Source: Musa acuminata AAA Group (taxonomy: Eukaryota > Streptophyta > Magnoliopsida > Zingiberales > Musaceae). From it: a DNA stretch of 64,000 bases. The position numbers and the translations under genes are program-made. The notes under the pieces are model-generated. The model worked only from the letters and a program-made list of their open reading frames with translations. It ran no database searches and was not told where the DNA came from. Every line of letters begins with the position of its first letter. Within the stretch, counting starts at the first letter, position 1. Location: NCBI RefSeq assembly GCF_036884655.1, contig NC_088331.1:16281501-16345500 (forward strand), in the 5' to 3' direction. Shown here in pieces: positions 22,819 through 33,487 of the stretch.

Positions 22819-23997
22819 TTACGGATCCGAATGGTAGGCCTTCAGGTTGCTGGCGTGAAGAACGTTGTGAATTTTGAACCACGCCGGCAGTTGTAGCCTG
22901 TAAGAAACATTGCCTACCCTGCTGATAATTGGGAAGGGCCCTTCATACTTACGCACCAATCCTTTGTGAACTCTGTTCCTGAAAAATTGGAGGGATGCCG
23001 GTTGGAGCTTTACCAACACCAAATCACCAACTTTGAACTCTTGCAGTCGCCTTCCCAAGTCAGCCCACTTCTTCATCTTCTTTGCCGCCTTCTCCAAGTA
23101 AGCCCGCGCAATATCTGCATTTCGATGCCACTCCTTTGCGAAATGATAGGCTGAAGGACTACTTCCAGTATACCCAATTGCCATGGTGTGCGGAGTCGAC
23201 GGTTGTTGTCCTGTGATAATTTCGAAGGGGCTCTTGTTGGATGCAGAGCTCCGCTGCAAGTTGTAGGAGAATTGGGCGATGTCCAATAGCTTCACCCAAT
23301 CTCGTTGATTGGCACTCACGTAGTGCCGGAGATACTGCTCCAAGAGCGAATTTATTCTTTCAGTCTGACCATCCGTCTGGGGGTGGAGGCTTGTAGAGAA
23401 GTATAACTTTGACCCCAACAATTTGAATAGCTCGGTCCAGAATCGTCCCAGGAACCGAGCATCCCGATCACTAATGATATTGTGTGGGACTCCCCAATAC
23501 TTCACTACACCCTTCATCATCAGTCTAGCCGCCTCTTCAGCTGAACAATGTAGGGGGGCAGCAATGAAAGTTGCATACTTTGAAAACCGATCGACCACCA
23601 CGAGTATCGATCCAAGTCCCCCTACAGGTGGCAAACTTGATATGAAGTCCAAGGAAATGCTCTCCCATGGCCTTTCTGGTACGGGCAACGGCTCCAAAAG
23701 TCCCACCGGCTTCCGCTGCTCCGCCTTGTCTTGTTGGCAAGTAAGGCATGTTCGAACATACTCCTCCACATCAATCCCCATCTTTGGCCAGTAGAAGGCC
23801 CTCTCCACGAGAGCCAACGTTCTGTGAATGCCAGGGTGTCCAGCCCAAAGGGAATCGTGACACTCTTTTAAGAGTTCACGCCTCAAATTGTCCACTCGGG
23901 GAACATAAACCCTATTCCCTTTTGTGTAAACAAGTCCCTCCTGGACCCAAAATCGTCGTGCCTTGCCTTCTTTGATGAGCTGCATCAGGATAACTGC
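22819..23997 (-). pseudogene. pol: Gypsy G pol: integrase
   Basis: Contains the HHCC zinc-binding region (GHPGIHRT then CLTCQQDK). The DDE core follows: Asp in SISLDFISSLP, Asp in IISDRDARFL, Glu in DGQTERINSLLEQ. The GPF/GPY-type module (KYEGPFPII) comes after that. The upstream boundary is a TAG at 23998-24000 and the downstream one a TAA at 22819-22821. Catalytic residues are intact; only the nonsense codons disable it. Confidence 0.9.
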
Positions 23998-24000
23998 CTA

Positions 24001-24285
24001 GGGATCACTATACAGTCCATCTCTGATTCGGGAAAGGAAGTTGGAGTGTAACTGACTTGCTTGGCCTCTGCCCTCCAGTTGGGCAGCATTCACGCATTCC
24101 ACTTTCCGACTCAGCGCATCGGCCACGACATTCGCCTTCCCGGGCTTGTATTCCATTGCCATATCAAATTCAGCCAGGAAGTCCTGCCACCATGCTTGCT
24201 TTGGGGAGAGTTTCTTCTGAGTTTGGAAATAACTCAGGGCGATGTTGTCTGTCCTCAGCACAAATCGCGACCCGAGAAGGTAGTG
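24001..24285 (-). pseudogene. pol: Gypsy G pol: RNase H C-terminus and linker
   Basis: In frame with RT after the TGA at 24286-24288. Includes HYLLGSRFVLRTDN, LSPKQAWWQDFLAEFD and KPGKANVVADALSRK, the standard end of Gypsy RNase H. It ends at the TAG at 23998-24000. Confidence 0.88.
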
Positions 24286-25706
24286 TCACCAAACTCGTAG
24301 ACAGTGAATCACTGCTGTCATCTCCTTCTCATGCACTGGATACCGCCTCTCGGTCTCGTTGAGTTTGCGGCTCTCGTAGGCCACCGGATGACCTTCCTGC
24401 ATGAGTACTCCTCCAATAGCGAAGTCCGAAGCATCTGTGTGGACTTCAAAGGGCTCTCCATAGTTTGGCAATTTGAGCACTGGTTCTTCTAGGACAGCAG
24501 CTTTCAGGTCTTGGAATGCTATCTCACATTTGTCCGACCACTTCCAAGGCTGCTCCTTCTTCAGCAACTCCGTCAGTGGGGTTGCCCGCTTCGAATACCC
24601 GGCAATGAAGCGTCGATAGTAGTTGACGAAACCAAGGAAGGATCTCAACTCTGGCACCTTCTTTGGAGTTCGCCATTCCGCAACTACTTGCACCTTCGAC
24701 TTGTCCATCCGAATGGAGCCATCACCGGTTCGATTCCCCAAGAATAGGATCTCAGTTTGAGCAAAGTAGCATTTCTCCCTTTTTACGAACAACGTGTTCT
24801 CCCTGAGAACCTTGAAAATCGTCCGAAGGTGCTTGACATGCTCCTCGAGCGTTTGGCTGTAGACGACGATATCGTCCAAGTAGACGACCACAAACTTATC
24901 CAAATACTCCTTGAATAGCTGGTTCATGAGAGTACAGAATGTGGCCGGAGCATTGGTTAAGCCAAAAGGCATCACCAAGAACTCAAACGCTCCGTATCTG
25001 GTCACACAAGTAGTCTTTGCTTCGTCGCCTTCAGCAATGCGCACCTGCCAATATCCAGACCGAAGGTCGAGTTTTGAGAAATACTTCGCCTTGCCCAATT
25101 GATCGAACAAGTCCGCAATGAGCGGGATGGGATACTTGTTCTTCACTGTTACTTTGTTGAGGGCTCGGTAGTCGACGCATAATCGGAGGCTCCCATCTTG
25201 TTTCTTCTGGAAGAGAACTGGAGCTCCGAAAGGTGCTTTTGAGCTGCGGATGAGACCACCGCTTAGCAGTTCACCTAACTGCTTTCTGAGTTCTGCCAAC
25301 TCTGGCGGGGGCATGCAGTAGGGTGGTCTCGCTGGAGGCTTCACTCCTGGCTCCAGCTCGATACTGTGATCCACGCCTCTGCGTGGTGGAAGAGTCTTCG
25401 GCAACTCGGGTGGCATAACGTCTTTGAACTCCTTCAGGACGTTCGCCACCACAGTAGGTTCTTGAATGGCCTCTTCGTTGAGTGGCTCTAGCTTCATAGC
25501 AGCCACGAATGTCAGTTCGCCCTTTCGCACCCCTTTCTTCAATTGTAACGCCGAAATATGTTGGGGCTCCTTGGTTCCTCTCCGAGAGACGGGAACCACG
25601 CAGGGGTCATCGCCTCCCATCATACATAAGGAGTTCAAGAACGGCATCGGCACCAACTTCGCCGCGTGCATAAATTCTATTCCAAGAATCACTTGGAAGT
25701 CGTCCA
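24286..25706 (-). pseudogene. pol: Gypsy G pol: reverse transcriptase and RNase H start
   Basis: Begins just inside solo LTR S with the last protease strand (VILGIEF). RT motifs: DYRALNKVTVKNKYPIP, MPFGLTNAPATF and the catalytic YLDDIVVYS, followed by GFVNYYRRFI and the RNase H start (EVHTDASDFAIGGVL). The frame closes at TGA 24286-24288, where a CGA arginine codon is the likely ancestor (W-R-H-Y). Confidence 0.92.
25702..25706. repeat. Target-site duplication GTCCA, left copy (solo LTR S)
   Basis: Matches 28176-28180 exactly. Confidence 0.92.
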
Positions 25707-28175
25707 TGTTAGGATCGAGAGCACTAAGAGGGGGGGGGGTGAATTAGTGCAGCGGAAATCTTACAGCAATTAAAAAGCTAAAGCTGCGTTCGTCCGATAA
25801 AAAATGATTTCGATATAAAAGCAGAATCACAGTGCAGTTTGCGTCTAAGCGCAGTTTTGCGTCTAAGCACAGTTTGCGTCTAAGCGCAGTTTGCGTCTAA
25901 GCGCAGTTTGCGTCTAAACTCAGTTTTACGTCCAAACGCAGTTTTACGTCTAAACGCAGTTTTGCGTCTAAACGCAGTTTTGCGTCTAAACGCAGTTTTA
26001 CGTCTAAACGCAGTTTTACGTCTAAACGCAGTTTTGCGTCTAAACGCAGTTTTACGTCTAAACGTAATTTTACGTCTAAATGTAGTTTTGCGTCTTAAGG
26101 CAGTTTTGAATCTTGAAAAGCATTTTATGTAGAAAGCAATTTGCAGTTATAAATGGAATCCGAATGTAAGCGTAAACTACAGTGTGAAGATCGTACGAAA
26201 ACACGATTTACGTTTGAATGCAGATTCTGAAAGATCAGAGCTTAGAAACTCGTTCGTAAAGGCGCAGAGGGCAGTAGCAATGTAGGAGGTTTGCAGTAAT
26301 GATAAAGTGCTCAAGGTAAAAGCAAACCAGAGATTTAGAGTGGTTCGGTCAGTCTTGACCTACTCCACTTTTGGCTTCCTCCTCCGACGAGGTCACCGAC
26401 GTCAACTAGCTGCCTTCCTTCAATGGGTGAAGGCTAACTGCCCTTTTACAATTTCTCTCCTTTTGACAGGCTTAGGAGACAACCTTTACAGATCCTTTCT
26501 CTCCTCTCTTTACAACTCAAGACTTAAAGAACAGAAGGAGGAGAACTTTAGGACTTTACACAAATTTGAGCTCTTAGAATCACTGAAAAGATCAAGAATT
26601 CGGTGTGGATCTGTATCCTTTCAGTGTTGAATGGGTGGGGTATTTATAGGCCCCAACCCAATTCAAATTTGGAGCTCAAAACGATCACATCCCGGAATTC
26701 CGGGATCAGGCGGTTGCACCTCTTGACTGGAGAGGTGGCACCGCCTGGCAGAGCTCGAAGACTGAGCTCAGGCGATTGCACCTCTCTGCCAGAGCTCGAA
26801 GACTGAGCTTAGTGGTTGCATCGCCTGGCAGAGCTCGAAGTCTGAGCTCGGTGGTTGCATCACCTGGCAGAGCTCGGTGGTTGCATCACCTGGCAGAGCT
26901 CGAAACTGAGCTCAGGCTGATGCACCTCTCTGCCAGAGGTGGTTGCACCTCTCTGCCAGAGGTGGTTGCACCTCTCTGCCAGAGCTCGAAGACCGAGCTC
27001 AGGCGATGCATCACCTGTCCAAAGAGGTTGCACCTCTCTGCCAGAGCTTGAAGACCGAGCTCGGTGGTTGCACCTCTTGGCAGAGCTCGAAACTTGAGCT
27101 CTGGCGGTGCTACCTCTTGACAGAGGAGGTTGCACCGCCCAGTCTCGCTTGGAGACTAAGCCCTGGGCGGTTGCACCTCTTGGCTGGGGCGGTTGCACCG
27201 CCCAGTCCTGCTGGAAGACATGGCCTGGGCGGTTGCACCGCCTGGCTGAGGCGGTTGCACCGCCCAGTCCCGCTGCCCAGGCGGTTGCACCTCCTGTCCT
27301 AGGCGGTTGCACCGCCTGGTGCAATCAGGGTTCGAATGGTTCGCTCCATTCGGCCCAATTTGAATCTTTTCAGGGGCCCAATTGCCCCAAGATTAAGCTA
27401 ATGGGATCACCTCCCATTTTCAAGCTTAATCATCGTGCTAACTACGATTAACTCTAAGACAACTTCTGCAGCTATGCTCCGATGCGTCAGTCGCTTCTTC
27501 CGGCGAGTTTCCGGCGAACTTCCGTGGATCATCCGATAAACCCTCGGTGATCCTTCTGCGGACATTCGGCATACTCCTGGACTTTGCGACGATCCACTTG
27601 GCGAGTTCCGACGAGCTTCGCTTGGCAAGCTTCTGGACTTCTCGGATCTGTTCTCGCTGAACCTCCGACGACCGTCCGAACTTCCGTCGAACTCTCGAAC
27701 TCCCAACGTGATCATGATCTTGACTCCGGCGCAACACCTGCTGCTTGTCTTACTCTCATCGTAGTTAATCCTGCACAACAAAACAAAACTTCAATCGAGA
27801 CAATTAATCCTAAGCAATTAACCAAGTTGTCCGACATGTCATTGGTCCCTCGACGCTTCGTCCGATTCTTCGGCGCATCGTCCTCTCGTGCAGCCTATTG
27901 CCCAATCGGCCAGTTGACTCCGCAACTCCGATATCCTTGGCACAATACCCGCTCTTCTTGGCCCGATGCCTGAGTCCACGGCCCGAAGCCTTCTGTCGAT
28001 ACGCCGACCAATCCACCGGCCCGACGTCCAATCTTCTGACATGTTCCTTCGGCACAACATGATTTTCCTGCTTTAATTGTCTCATCCTGATCGAAGCATC
28101 CTGCGTCACTCAAAACACAGATTAAATCATAAACATATATCAAGTAGTTTCATCATCAAAATACGAGATTCAACA
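25707..28175 (-). repeat. Solo LTR S (2,469 bp) of the gag-only family
   Basis: Reverse-oriented LTR of the T type: TGTTAG on the plus strand at the left (LTR end) and GATTCAACA at the right (LTR start). It has a ten-G run near 25,730, an 18-bp minisatellite, a TATA box (26641-26648) and the palindrome array 26,700-27,320. A single LTR with flanking GTCCA on both sides and no internal region is the product of LTR-LTR recombination. It interrupts the protease-RT linker of Gypsy G. Confidence 0.95.
25835..26103 (-). repeat. Minisatellite, solo LTR S (about 15 units)
   Basis: Reverse complement of the T-LTR repeat, unit CAGTTTTACGTCTAAACG. It has more units than any T LTR in the window. Confidence 0.9.
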
Positions 28176-28180
28176 GTCCA
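28176..28180. repeat. Target-site duplication GTCCA, right copy (solo LTR S)
   Basis: Pairs with 25702-25706. Confidence 0.92.
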
Positions 28181-29015
28181 GTGGCATGGCCATCATGTTG
28201 GTGTTTCCGCTCCAAGTCCCGATTTTGATAGGAACACCCTTCGCCAACCCGGAGATTCGCCTGGCCTCCGAGTTCACCGCTTTCATTCGGCTTGGGCTCT
28301 TCTCCAAGATCAACCCAAGTCGTTGTGCTTCACGATCGGCTATGAAGTTGTGGGTAGCGCCTGTGTCCACCATTGCACGGGTCATTTGGCCATTCAGCTT
28401 GATGTCTACGTACATCAACTCACCACTTCCTGCTTTCTGTTGCTTTGTCTTGTTGTTCTCCCCCACTTGACCCCGCATAGCATTCAACAAGCGCATTGCT
28501 CCCATTCGGGGTCCTTGCGACTCTTCGTCATCGCTGCTGGTTTCTGAACTGCTCGAGCTAAGAGCAACAGCTTTGCCCTTGTCCGATCGGGGAGGGTGGA
28601 TGGAAGCTGTCAAAGCATTGAGTGCCTGTTTCTGTGGGCACTCCCTTACCATGTGCGGTCCTCCGCACAAGAAGCATCCTCCAGGTTTTGAGGCCTTGCC
28701 TTTAGGGTTCGGCCCTTTGTGTGAGCTCTTCTTCTTTTGTTCGCCCCCGAGCTCCTTCCCCCGAGAATGTTTTGGAGGGCGATTGCTTGAAGATTGTTTC
28801 CTTCTCGCCGGGTCTTCAGAGGAAACAAAGTCGGTGAGCCTTTCTGCAGCTGCAATTGCCCCGACCACATCGGTAACATTCCTTCGATTCAGCTCTTGTT
28901 GGGCCCATGGTTTCAAACCATCAAGGAAGCTGAACAACTTGTCCTTCTCGGACATGTCCTGTATGTCCAGCATTAGTGCAGAAAATTGCTTCACGTAGTC
29001 TCGGATGGTGGTACT
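28181..29015 (-). pseudogene. gag-pro: Gypsy G: Gag C-terminus, zinc knuckle and protease
   Basis: In frame with the upstream Gag after the TAA at 29016-29018 (downstream reads STTIRDYVKQ). It has a CCHC knuckle CFLCGGPHMVREC, a Ser-rich linker and the aspartic protease motif DTGATHNFI. The protease reading is cut by solo LTR S at 28175 and resumes in frame at 25706. Confidence 0.9.
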
Positions 29016-29018
29016 TTA

Positions 29019-29816
29019 GCGGAGTTGTCTCAACTTCCTTCTTGCGACGAACTCTGTGTTCTCCGGTAGGAACTGAGTTCTCAACTCCCGCTTCAAGTCT
29101 TCCCATGTGTCGACTCGACACCGACCTTGTTGGATCTCCTCCCAACGAGTTCGCCACCAAAGTTTCGCATCTCCGTTAAGATACATTGTTGCTATAGAAA
29201 CTTTGGTATCCTCAGAATCGGGCCTCGTAGCTCGGAAGTATTGCTCCATGTCGAACAAAAAGTTCTCGAGCTCTTTGGCATCTCTAGCCCCTCCGTATCC
29301 ATGGGGCTCAGGTGCCCTCAAGTTTTGTGGCGGTGCAACGCGGGGGTTGCCTCCTCCCGCATTTAGCGTTCTTGTGAGCATAGCCACCTTTGCCGTGAGT
29401 TCCGCCACAACATCCTGTAAGTGTAGCACGGAGTCCTTGGTGTCATCAGACAATCGGTCGACTAGGGCCTCGACCTTGTCGATCCTGGACTCCGCTTCTT
29501 CTTGCGAGCTCTCTACCCCAACAAGCCTTTGTTGGCCATGGTAGAGTTCCTCCATGCTCGCTTCCAGAACATCCAGGCGGGTTTCCGCCGTCGTGAGTCT
29601 CTCCTTATGACTCTTTTTCCCCGTTAGCGCACCAGATTGCGCTTCCTCCGCTCGCGGAGAGTTGCCAACTTCTCGCTCATCCTGTTCGCTGCCGCGATCC
29701 TCGTGAGCGGCTCCAACAGCATGAGAGCGAGTGTGCACATGCAGCCCACCTGCGGCTGCTTGGGGCAAGGTTCCGGCTTGCCCCGTCTTGCTTGATTCGC
29801 CACGATGCTTTGCCAT
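29019..29816 (-). pseudogene. gag: Gypsy G: Gag N-terminus and capsid
   Basis: ATG at 29814-29816, about 40 bp after the primer site. A Glu/Arg-rich N-terminus with a likely coiled coil (about residues 60-135) precedes the retrotransposon-gag capsid region (ENFLFDMEQYF, YLNGDAKLWWRTRW, FLPENTEFVARRKLRQL). It stops at an in-frame TAA (29016-29018). Confidence 0.88.
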
Positions 29817-29862
29817 GGCAAAGTTGCAAAGTTCGTTCGCTGTTCGATCGAAGAGCTTGCCC

Positions 29863-29874
29863 GCTCTGATACCA
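29863..29874 (-). other. Primer binding site of Gypsy G, tRNA-iMet type
   Basis: Minus strand TGGTATCAGAGC, 3 bp inside the 5' LTR edge. It confirms the minus-strand orientation. Confidence 0.9.
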
Positions 29875-29877
29875 CAA

Positions 29878-30657
29878 TGTCACGACCTTAGCTGGAATTG
29901 CCTAAGGCGTGAGGCACCCTTGCGGCCAAAGACTCGAAGCTAGCGTTCGTTGCCAAAGTCGCGGGTCACCCGTGCAGCAAAGACGCGAACTTAGCTTGCG
30001 TTGCCTAAGTCGCGCTTCGCCCTTGCGATCTTGCTCCGCAAGGATCAGCCACTTTGTAACCTCTCGCAGGTCCCGAAGGACCTGTAAAAGAGAAAGAAAG
30101 TTAGATCGAAAGAACGAGCAACGGATAAGTCCCGAAGTCTCGCAAAAAGGGAAGCTTTACAAGCAAATCGTCGAACACCTTGTGTGCACAATAGAAAAGA
30201 GGGAGAGGGAGGAAAACAAGGCTTTCAAGGATGAACGAACAGCTGCAAGCCCACAAATAGCCGCTCACCTGGTCCCGGACGCAAAACCAAGTCCCCGTAA
30301 AGGTTACGTGCGAACTTGCGAAAGAGTGTTCAACGCCCGGTATATAACCGAAGCCCCATCCAGCCCGGTGCCACCTGGGGGGTTCCTGGGGTCTGAGATG
30401 GCTGACATTTTGCTTTGACGAGACAGTTCGTCGCGCGAACCCGTGGCACGCGAAAACGGGGCTGATTTGGGCTGTTTTGCTCGGTTCGGTGAGCGGTCGC
30501 ATTGCAGCGCTGCAGCTTGTTCAAACTTACATATTTACAAGCAAAATGACCCAAAACCATAAGAAAACCTGCTGTCAAGCAGCTGTACAAGCGGGTGTGA
30601 GCGACGAACGGATCGTTGAACGGAGTTGTTGCGGGTGCGCGACGACCGTTCGTGACA
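29878..30657 (-). repeat. 5' LTR of Gypsy G (780 bp)
   Basis: Begins TGTCACGACC on the plus strand and ends TCGTGACA. TATATA on the minus strand at 30341-30346. Confidence 0.92.
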
Positions 30658-31731
30658 GTTCGTCGGAGGTTCTGCCGGAATTGACCGAGAAGTCCTGGAG
30701 CTTGCCAAAGTAGCTCATCGAAACTCGCCAAGAAGATCATCATGAAGTCTAGGAGCTTTCCGGGAGTCCGCCGAAACATTACCGAGAGATCGTCGGAAGT
30801 TCGCCGGAATATCATCGGAAGTTCGCCGGAAGAAACCGGACTTATCTTGCTTAGATTGTGTTTTAGGAATCGTAGTTAGCATATAATTAGAGTTGTGATT
30901 GGAGGTAATCCTATCAACTCTGTTATGGGTCAATTGAGCCCAAAATTAGATTGGTTTGGGCCAAATTCAAGGCCCAACCAGAGTGTTGAAACCCTGGCCG
31001 ACGGTGGCACCGCTTGGGGAACAACACCCTAGGAAACATGGGTGGTAGTACCTTCGGCAGCAATGCTACCAGCGGTGGTACTGCCCCTATTCAGCGATGG
31101 TACCATCTAGTACAAGATCCTGCGATGGTAGTACCGCACAAGAACGGTGGTGGTACCGCCAGTACCCAAGAAACCTAGGATGAGACCTTTTTAGGCTCCA
31201 AGTTTGAATCAACTTGAAGCTTATAAATACCCCTCTCATCCCTAGTTACTTGCACAAGCACAGAGAGTTTTAAAGTGAGAAAACGCTATAGAAATTACTT
31301 AAGAAATCCCTCTTCTAGTTCTAACTTTATAATTTTGTTTAAAGAGGAGTGTGTGTTCTTGTAAGGGTTGTCTCCTAAACCTGGTAAAAGGAGAAGAGGG
31401 GTGTAAGAATGAGGTTGATCTTCGCCTATTAAAGGAAGATCGATAGTGGATGCCGATGGTCTCGACGGAAGAGGAATCGGAGGAGTGGATGTAGGTCACG
31501 ATGACCGAACCACTATAAATTGATTTGCATTTCTGTTTTGCTATTTATCTTAACTGCAAACTGTCTTCCTTGCTTTACATTAACTACACTTCCATATGCT
31601 TTCAGTTTAAAGATATTTTTGAAATGGCTTTCGTCGAAATCAGATTTTATCGTACGAAAGTTTTTCAAACCGACGTAATTTTTACCGCTGCGCTAATTCA
31701 CCCCCCTTTTAGTGTCGACTCATTCCTAACA
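30658..31731 (+). repeat. 3' LTR of element B, right part
   Basis: Resumes the LTR interrupted at 21,770. Contains GGTGGTACC-type palindromes (about 31,000-31,170), TATA box 31222-31229, a conserved leader and a six-C run, and ends CATTCCTAACA. The combined length is about 1.58 kb, like LTR A. Confidence 0.88.
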
Positions 31732-31880
31732 GTTACTTTAGCTACATACTCTAATGAATGTTTTTAAAGTTAAACACTCCTTGATATGATTTTATCGTTT
31801 GAAGATTTTTGACTCGACGTAATTTTTACGTACACACTAATTCACCCCCCCACCCTCTTAGTGCTGATTTGATCCTAACA
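31732..31880 (+). repeat. LTR tail fragment Z
   Basis: A third degenerate LTR end: TTTTACGTACACACTAATTCACC, then TCTTAGTGCTG and TGATCCTAACA. It follows LTR B directly, so B inserted into this older LTR. The remainder is left of the window. Confidence 0.75.
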
Positions 31881-33196
31881 GTGTACTGTATATCCGTTCA
31901 TATGATAGAAATGACTAGTCTCATAGTTGCTTGTGTGGAGACACTAGGGCTACAATGCAGGTGCTCATTGGAGCATGAGTTCGACACTAAGGATGTCTTA
32001 TATGAGTACTCTACCATTTGATGTCGGACTTATATGTTTAGAAGTTTCAGATCTAGCACAGCCGGTCATCGAGAGTGATAGTCAACCTTATAAGAGCTAT
32101 TGAGTGTCGATAGAGGATCATTCACTATCAATATCATGAGAGAAATATCCTATGTGTTTTTGCTTAGACAAATCTTTGGCCAAGGTTGTTCGGATTGAGA
32201 GATAAAAGAGTTCTCTAAGAGAATTTGATTAGAGCAAGACTCGAGAAGAAATCGTATGAGCCTGACAGCAGCATGTCCAATATACGATCTCTAAGATTTA
32301 GATGGATGAGGTACTATAGGTATATGGTAACTAAGGATGGGTAGGTCTAAAGAATTAGATTCTCTTATATCGTCTGGGGACTACGACATAGTAGCCTAGT
32401 ATATCCATAATCGATGAATCGAGTATATTATTATGGAGATAATAATTCACTAGGTCAAAAGGTGTTTTGACATGAATGACTTACGGCCAGCTCGATATTA
32501 AGCCTACATGGTCACACACATATGGTAGATATTATGACGAGTAGAGGTTCGGATATGAGATATCCGTCGGGGCCCCTATCTTAATGAATATCCATTAAGC
32601 CCCTAAATTATTAGATCTTATAAATAAGATCAAATAAGAGCAAATATAAGATTATTGGGTAGAGACCTACTAATATAAGAGGCTTCGGTAATTAGATATA
32701 GATATAATATCCAATATGATAGGATCCATTAGGGTTAAGTTGACAAGGGACCTCTATATATACGAGAGAACCAAAGGCCCATAGGCCAAGGTTTTTTTAC
32801 GGACACCTCCTATTCTCCTCCTCTTCTCTTCTCCTCAGCCAGCAGCCTCAATTTGGGATGTGTGGATAGTAAGAAGGGTCGGCCCCTTCCTTTGTGTGTG
32901 GTGTGCGTAGTGAGGAGATTTGGGTAGTAATTTGAGGAGCGTCGTCGTAGGCCCTGCCATGTGAGTCACTACTAGTGAGGATGACATTTGAACTTCTTTA
33001 TCCAATCCTACAGATCTGTTGGAATTTAGGGAGATATAATCTCCCTAGATAATTCTCTTATGCGTAGTTTTTCGGTTTCACAGGTTTTTACGCTCCAACA
33101 TTTACATGACGTTAAGAAACACATTTGCTGTGGGAAATTTATGTTTTTTTTTTTCTATTCTTCTACTACGCATATGAAGTCACCCCGAATTTCCCA
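31881..33196 (+). repeat. LTR fragment X1 of a second LTR family
   Basis: Homologous, in opposite orientation, to the solo LTR X3 (33488-35004) from about 175 bp inside that LTR to its end. It includes GGGACTACGACATAGTAGCC, CCATTAGGGTTAAGTTGAC and a promoter-like CCTCTATATATACG at about 32,751. It ends TTTCCCAATAG. Its first part is missing because the element owning LTR Z inserted there. Confidence 0.75.
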
Positions 33197-33487
33197 ATAG
33201 GTAGGTATTATGAAAAGTAGAGGTTCGTATATGAGATATCCGTTGGAGCCCCTATCTTATTGGATATCAAATAAGCCTTTGAAATATTAGATTTTGTGAA
33301 TAAGATCCAATAAGAGCATATGAGAGATTATTGGATAAAGATCCACTAATCTAAGAGAATTAGGTAGTTAGATAGAGATCTAGTACCCAATAGGGCAAGA
33401 TCCATTAGGGTTAAGTTGACAAGGGGCCTCTATAAATAGGAGGAAACCCAAGGGTCATAGGCTAGACCCTTTTTTGGCTGCCACCTC
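33197..33487 (+). repeat. LTR fragment X2
   Basis: Second, truncated forward copy of the X promoter half (GTAGGTATTATG... CCTCTATAAATAGGAGG). It continues after the X3 insertion at 35,010-35,210. X1 3' half plus X2 is repeated as X4 plus X5 at about 36,185-37,180. Confidence 0.7.
33483..33487. repeat. Target-site duplication ACCTC, left copy (X3)
   Basis: Paired with ACCTC at 35005-35009. The unoccupied paralogous site near 36,966 reads TCACCTCCTATAC. Confidence 0.85.

Larger units (their letters stand above)
21771..30657 (-). mobile_element. Gypsy chromovirus G, degenerate, carrying solo LTR S
   Basis: LTRs 21771-22561 and 29878-30657 begin TGTCACGA and end TCGTGACA. The minus-strand order is 5' LTR, tRNA-iMet primer site, gag, zinc knuckle, protease, RT, RNase H, integrase, chromodomain, polypurine tract, 3' LTR. 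The chromodomain after the integrase defines a chromovirus; the clade cannot be set by eye. GTTC is repeated at both ends (21767-21770 and 30658-30661), a 4-bp overlap where 5 bp is usual. The LTRs differ by roughly a dozen substitutions plus an 11-bp duplication. Removing S with one copy of its duplication restores a single reading frame interrupted only by four stop codons. Confidence 0.93.
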
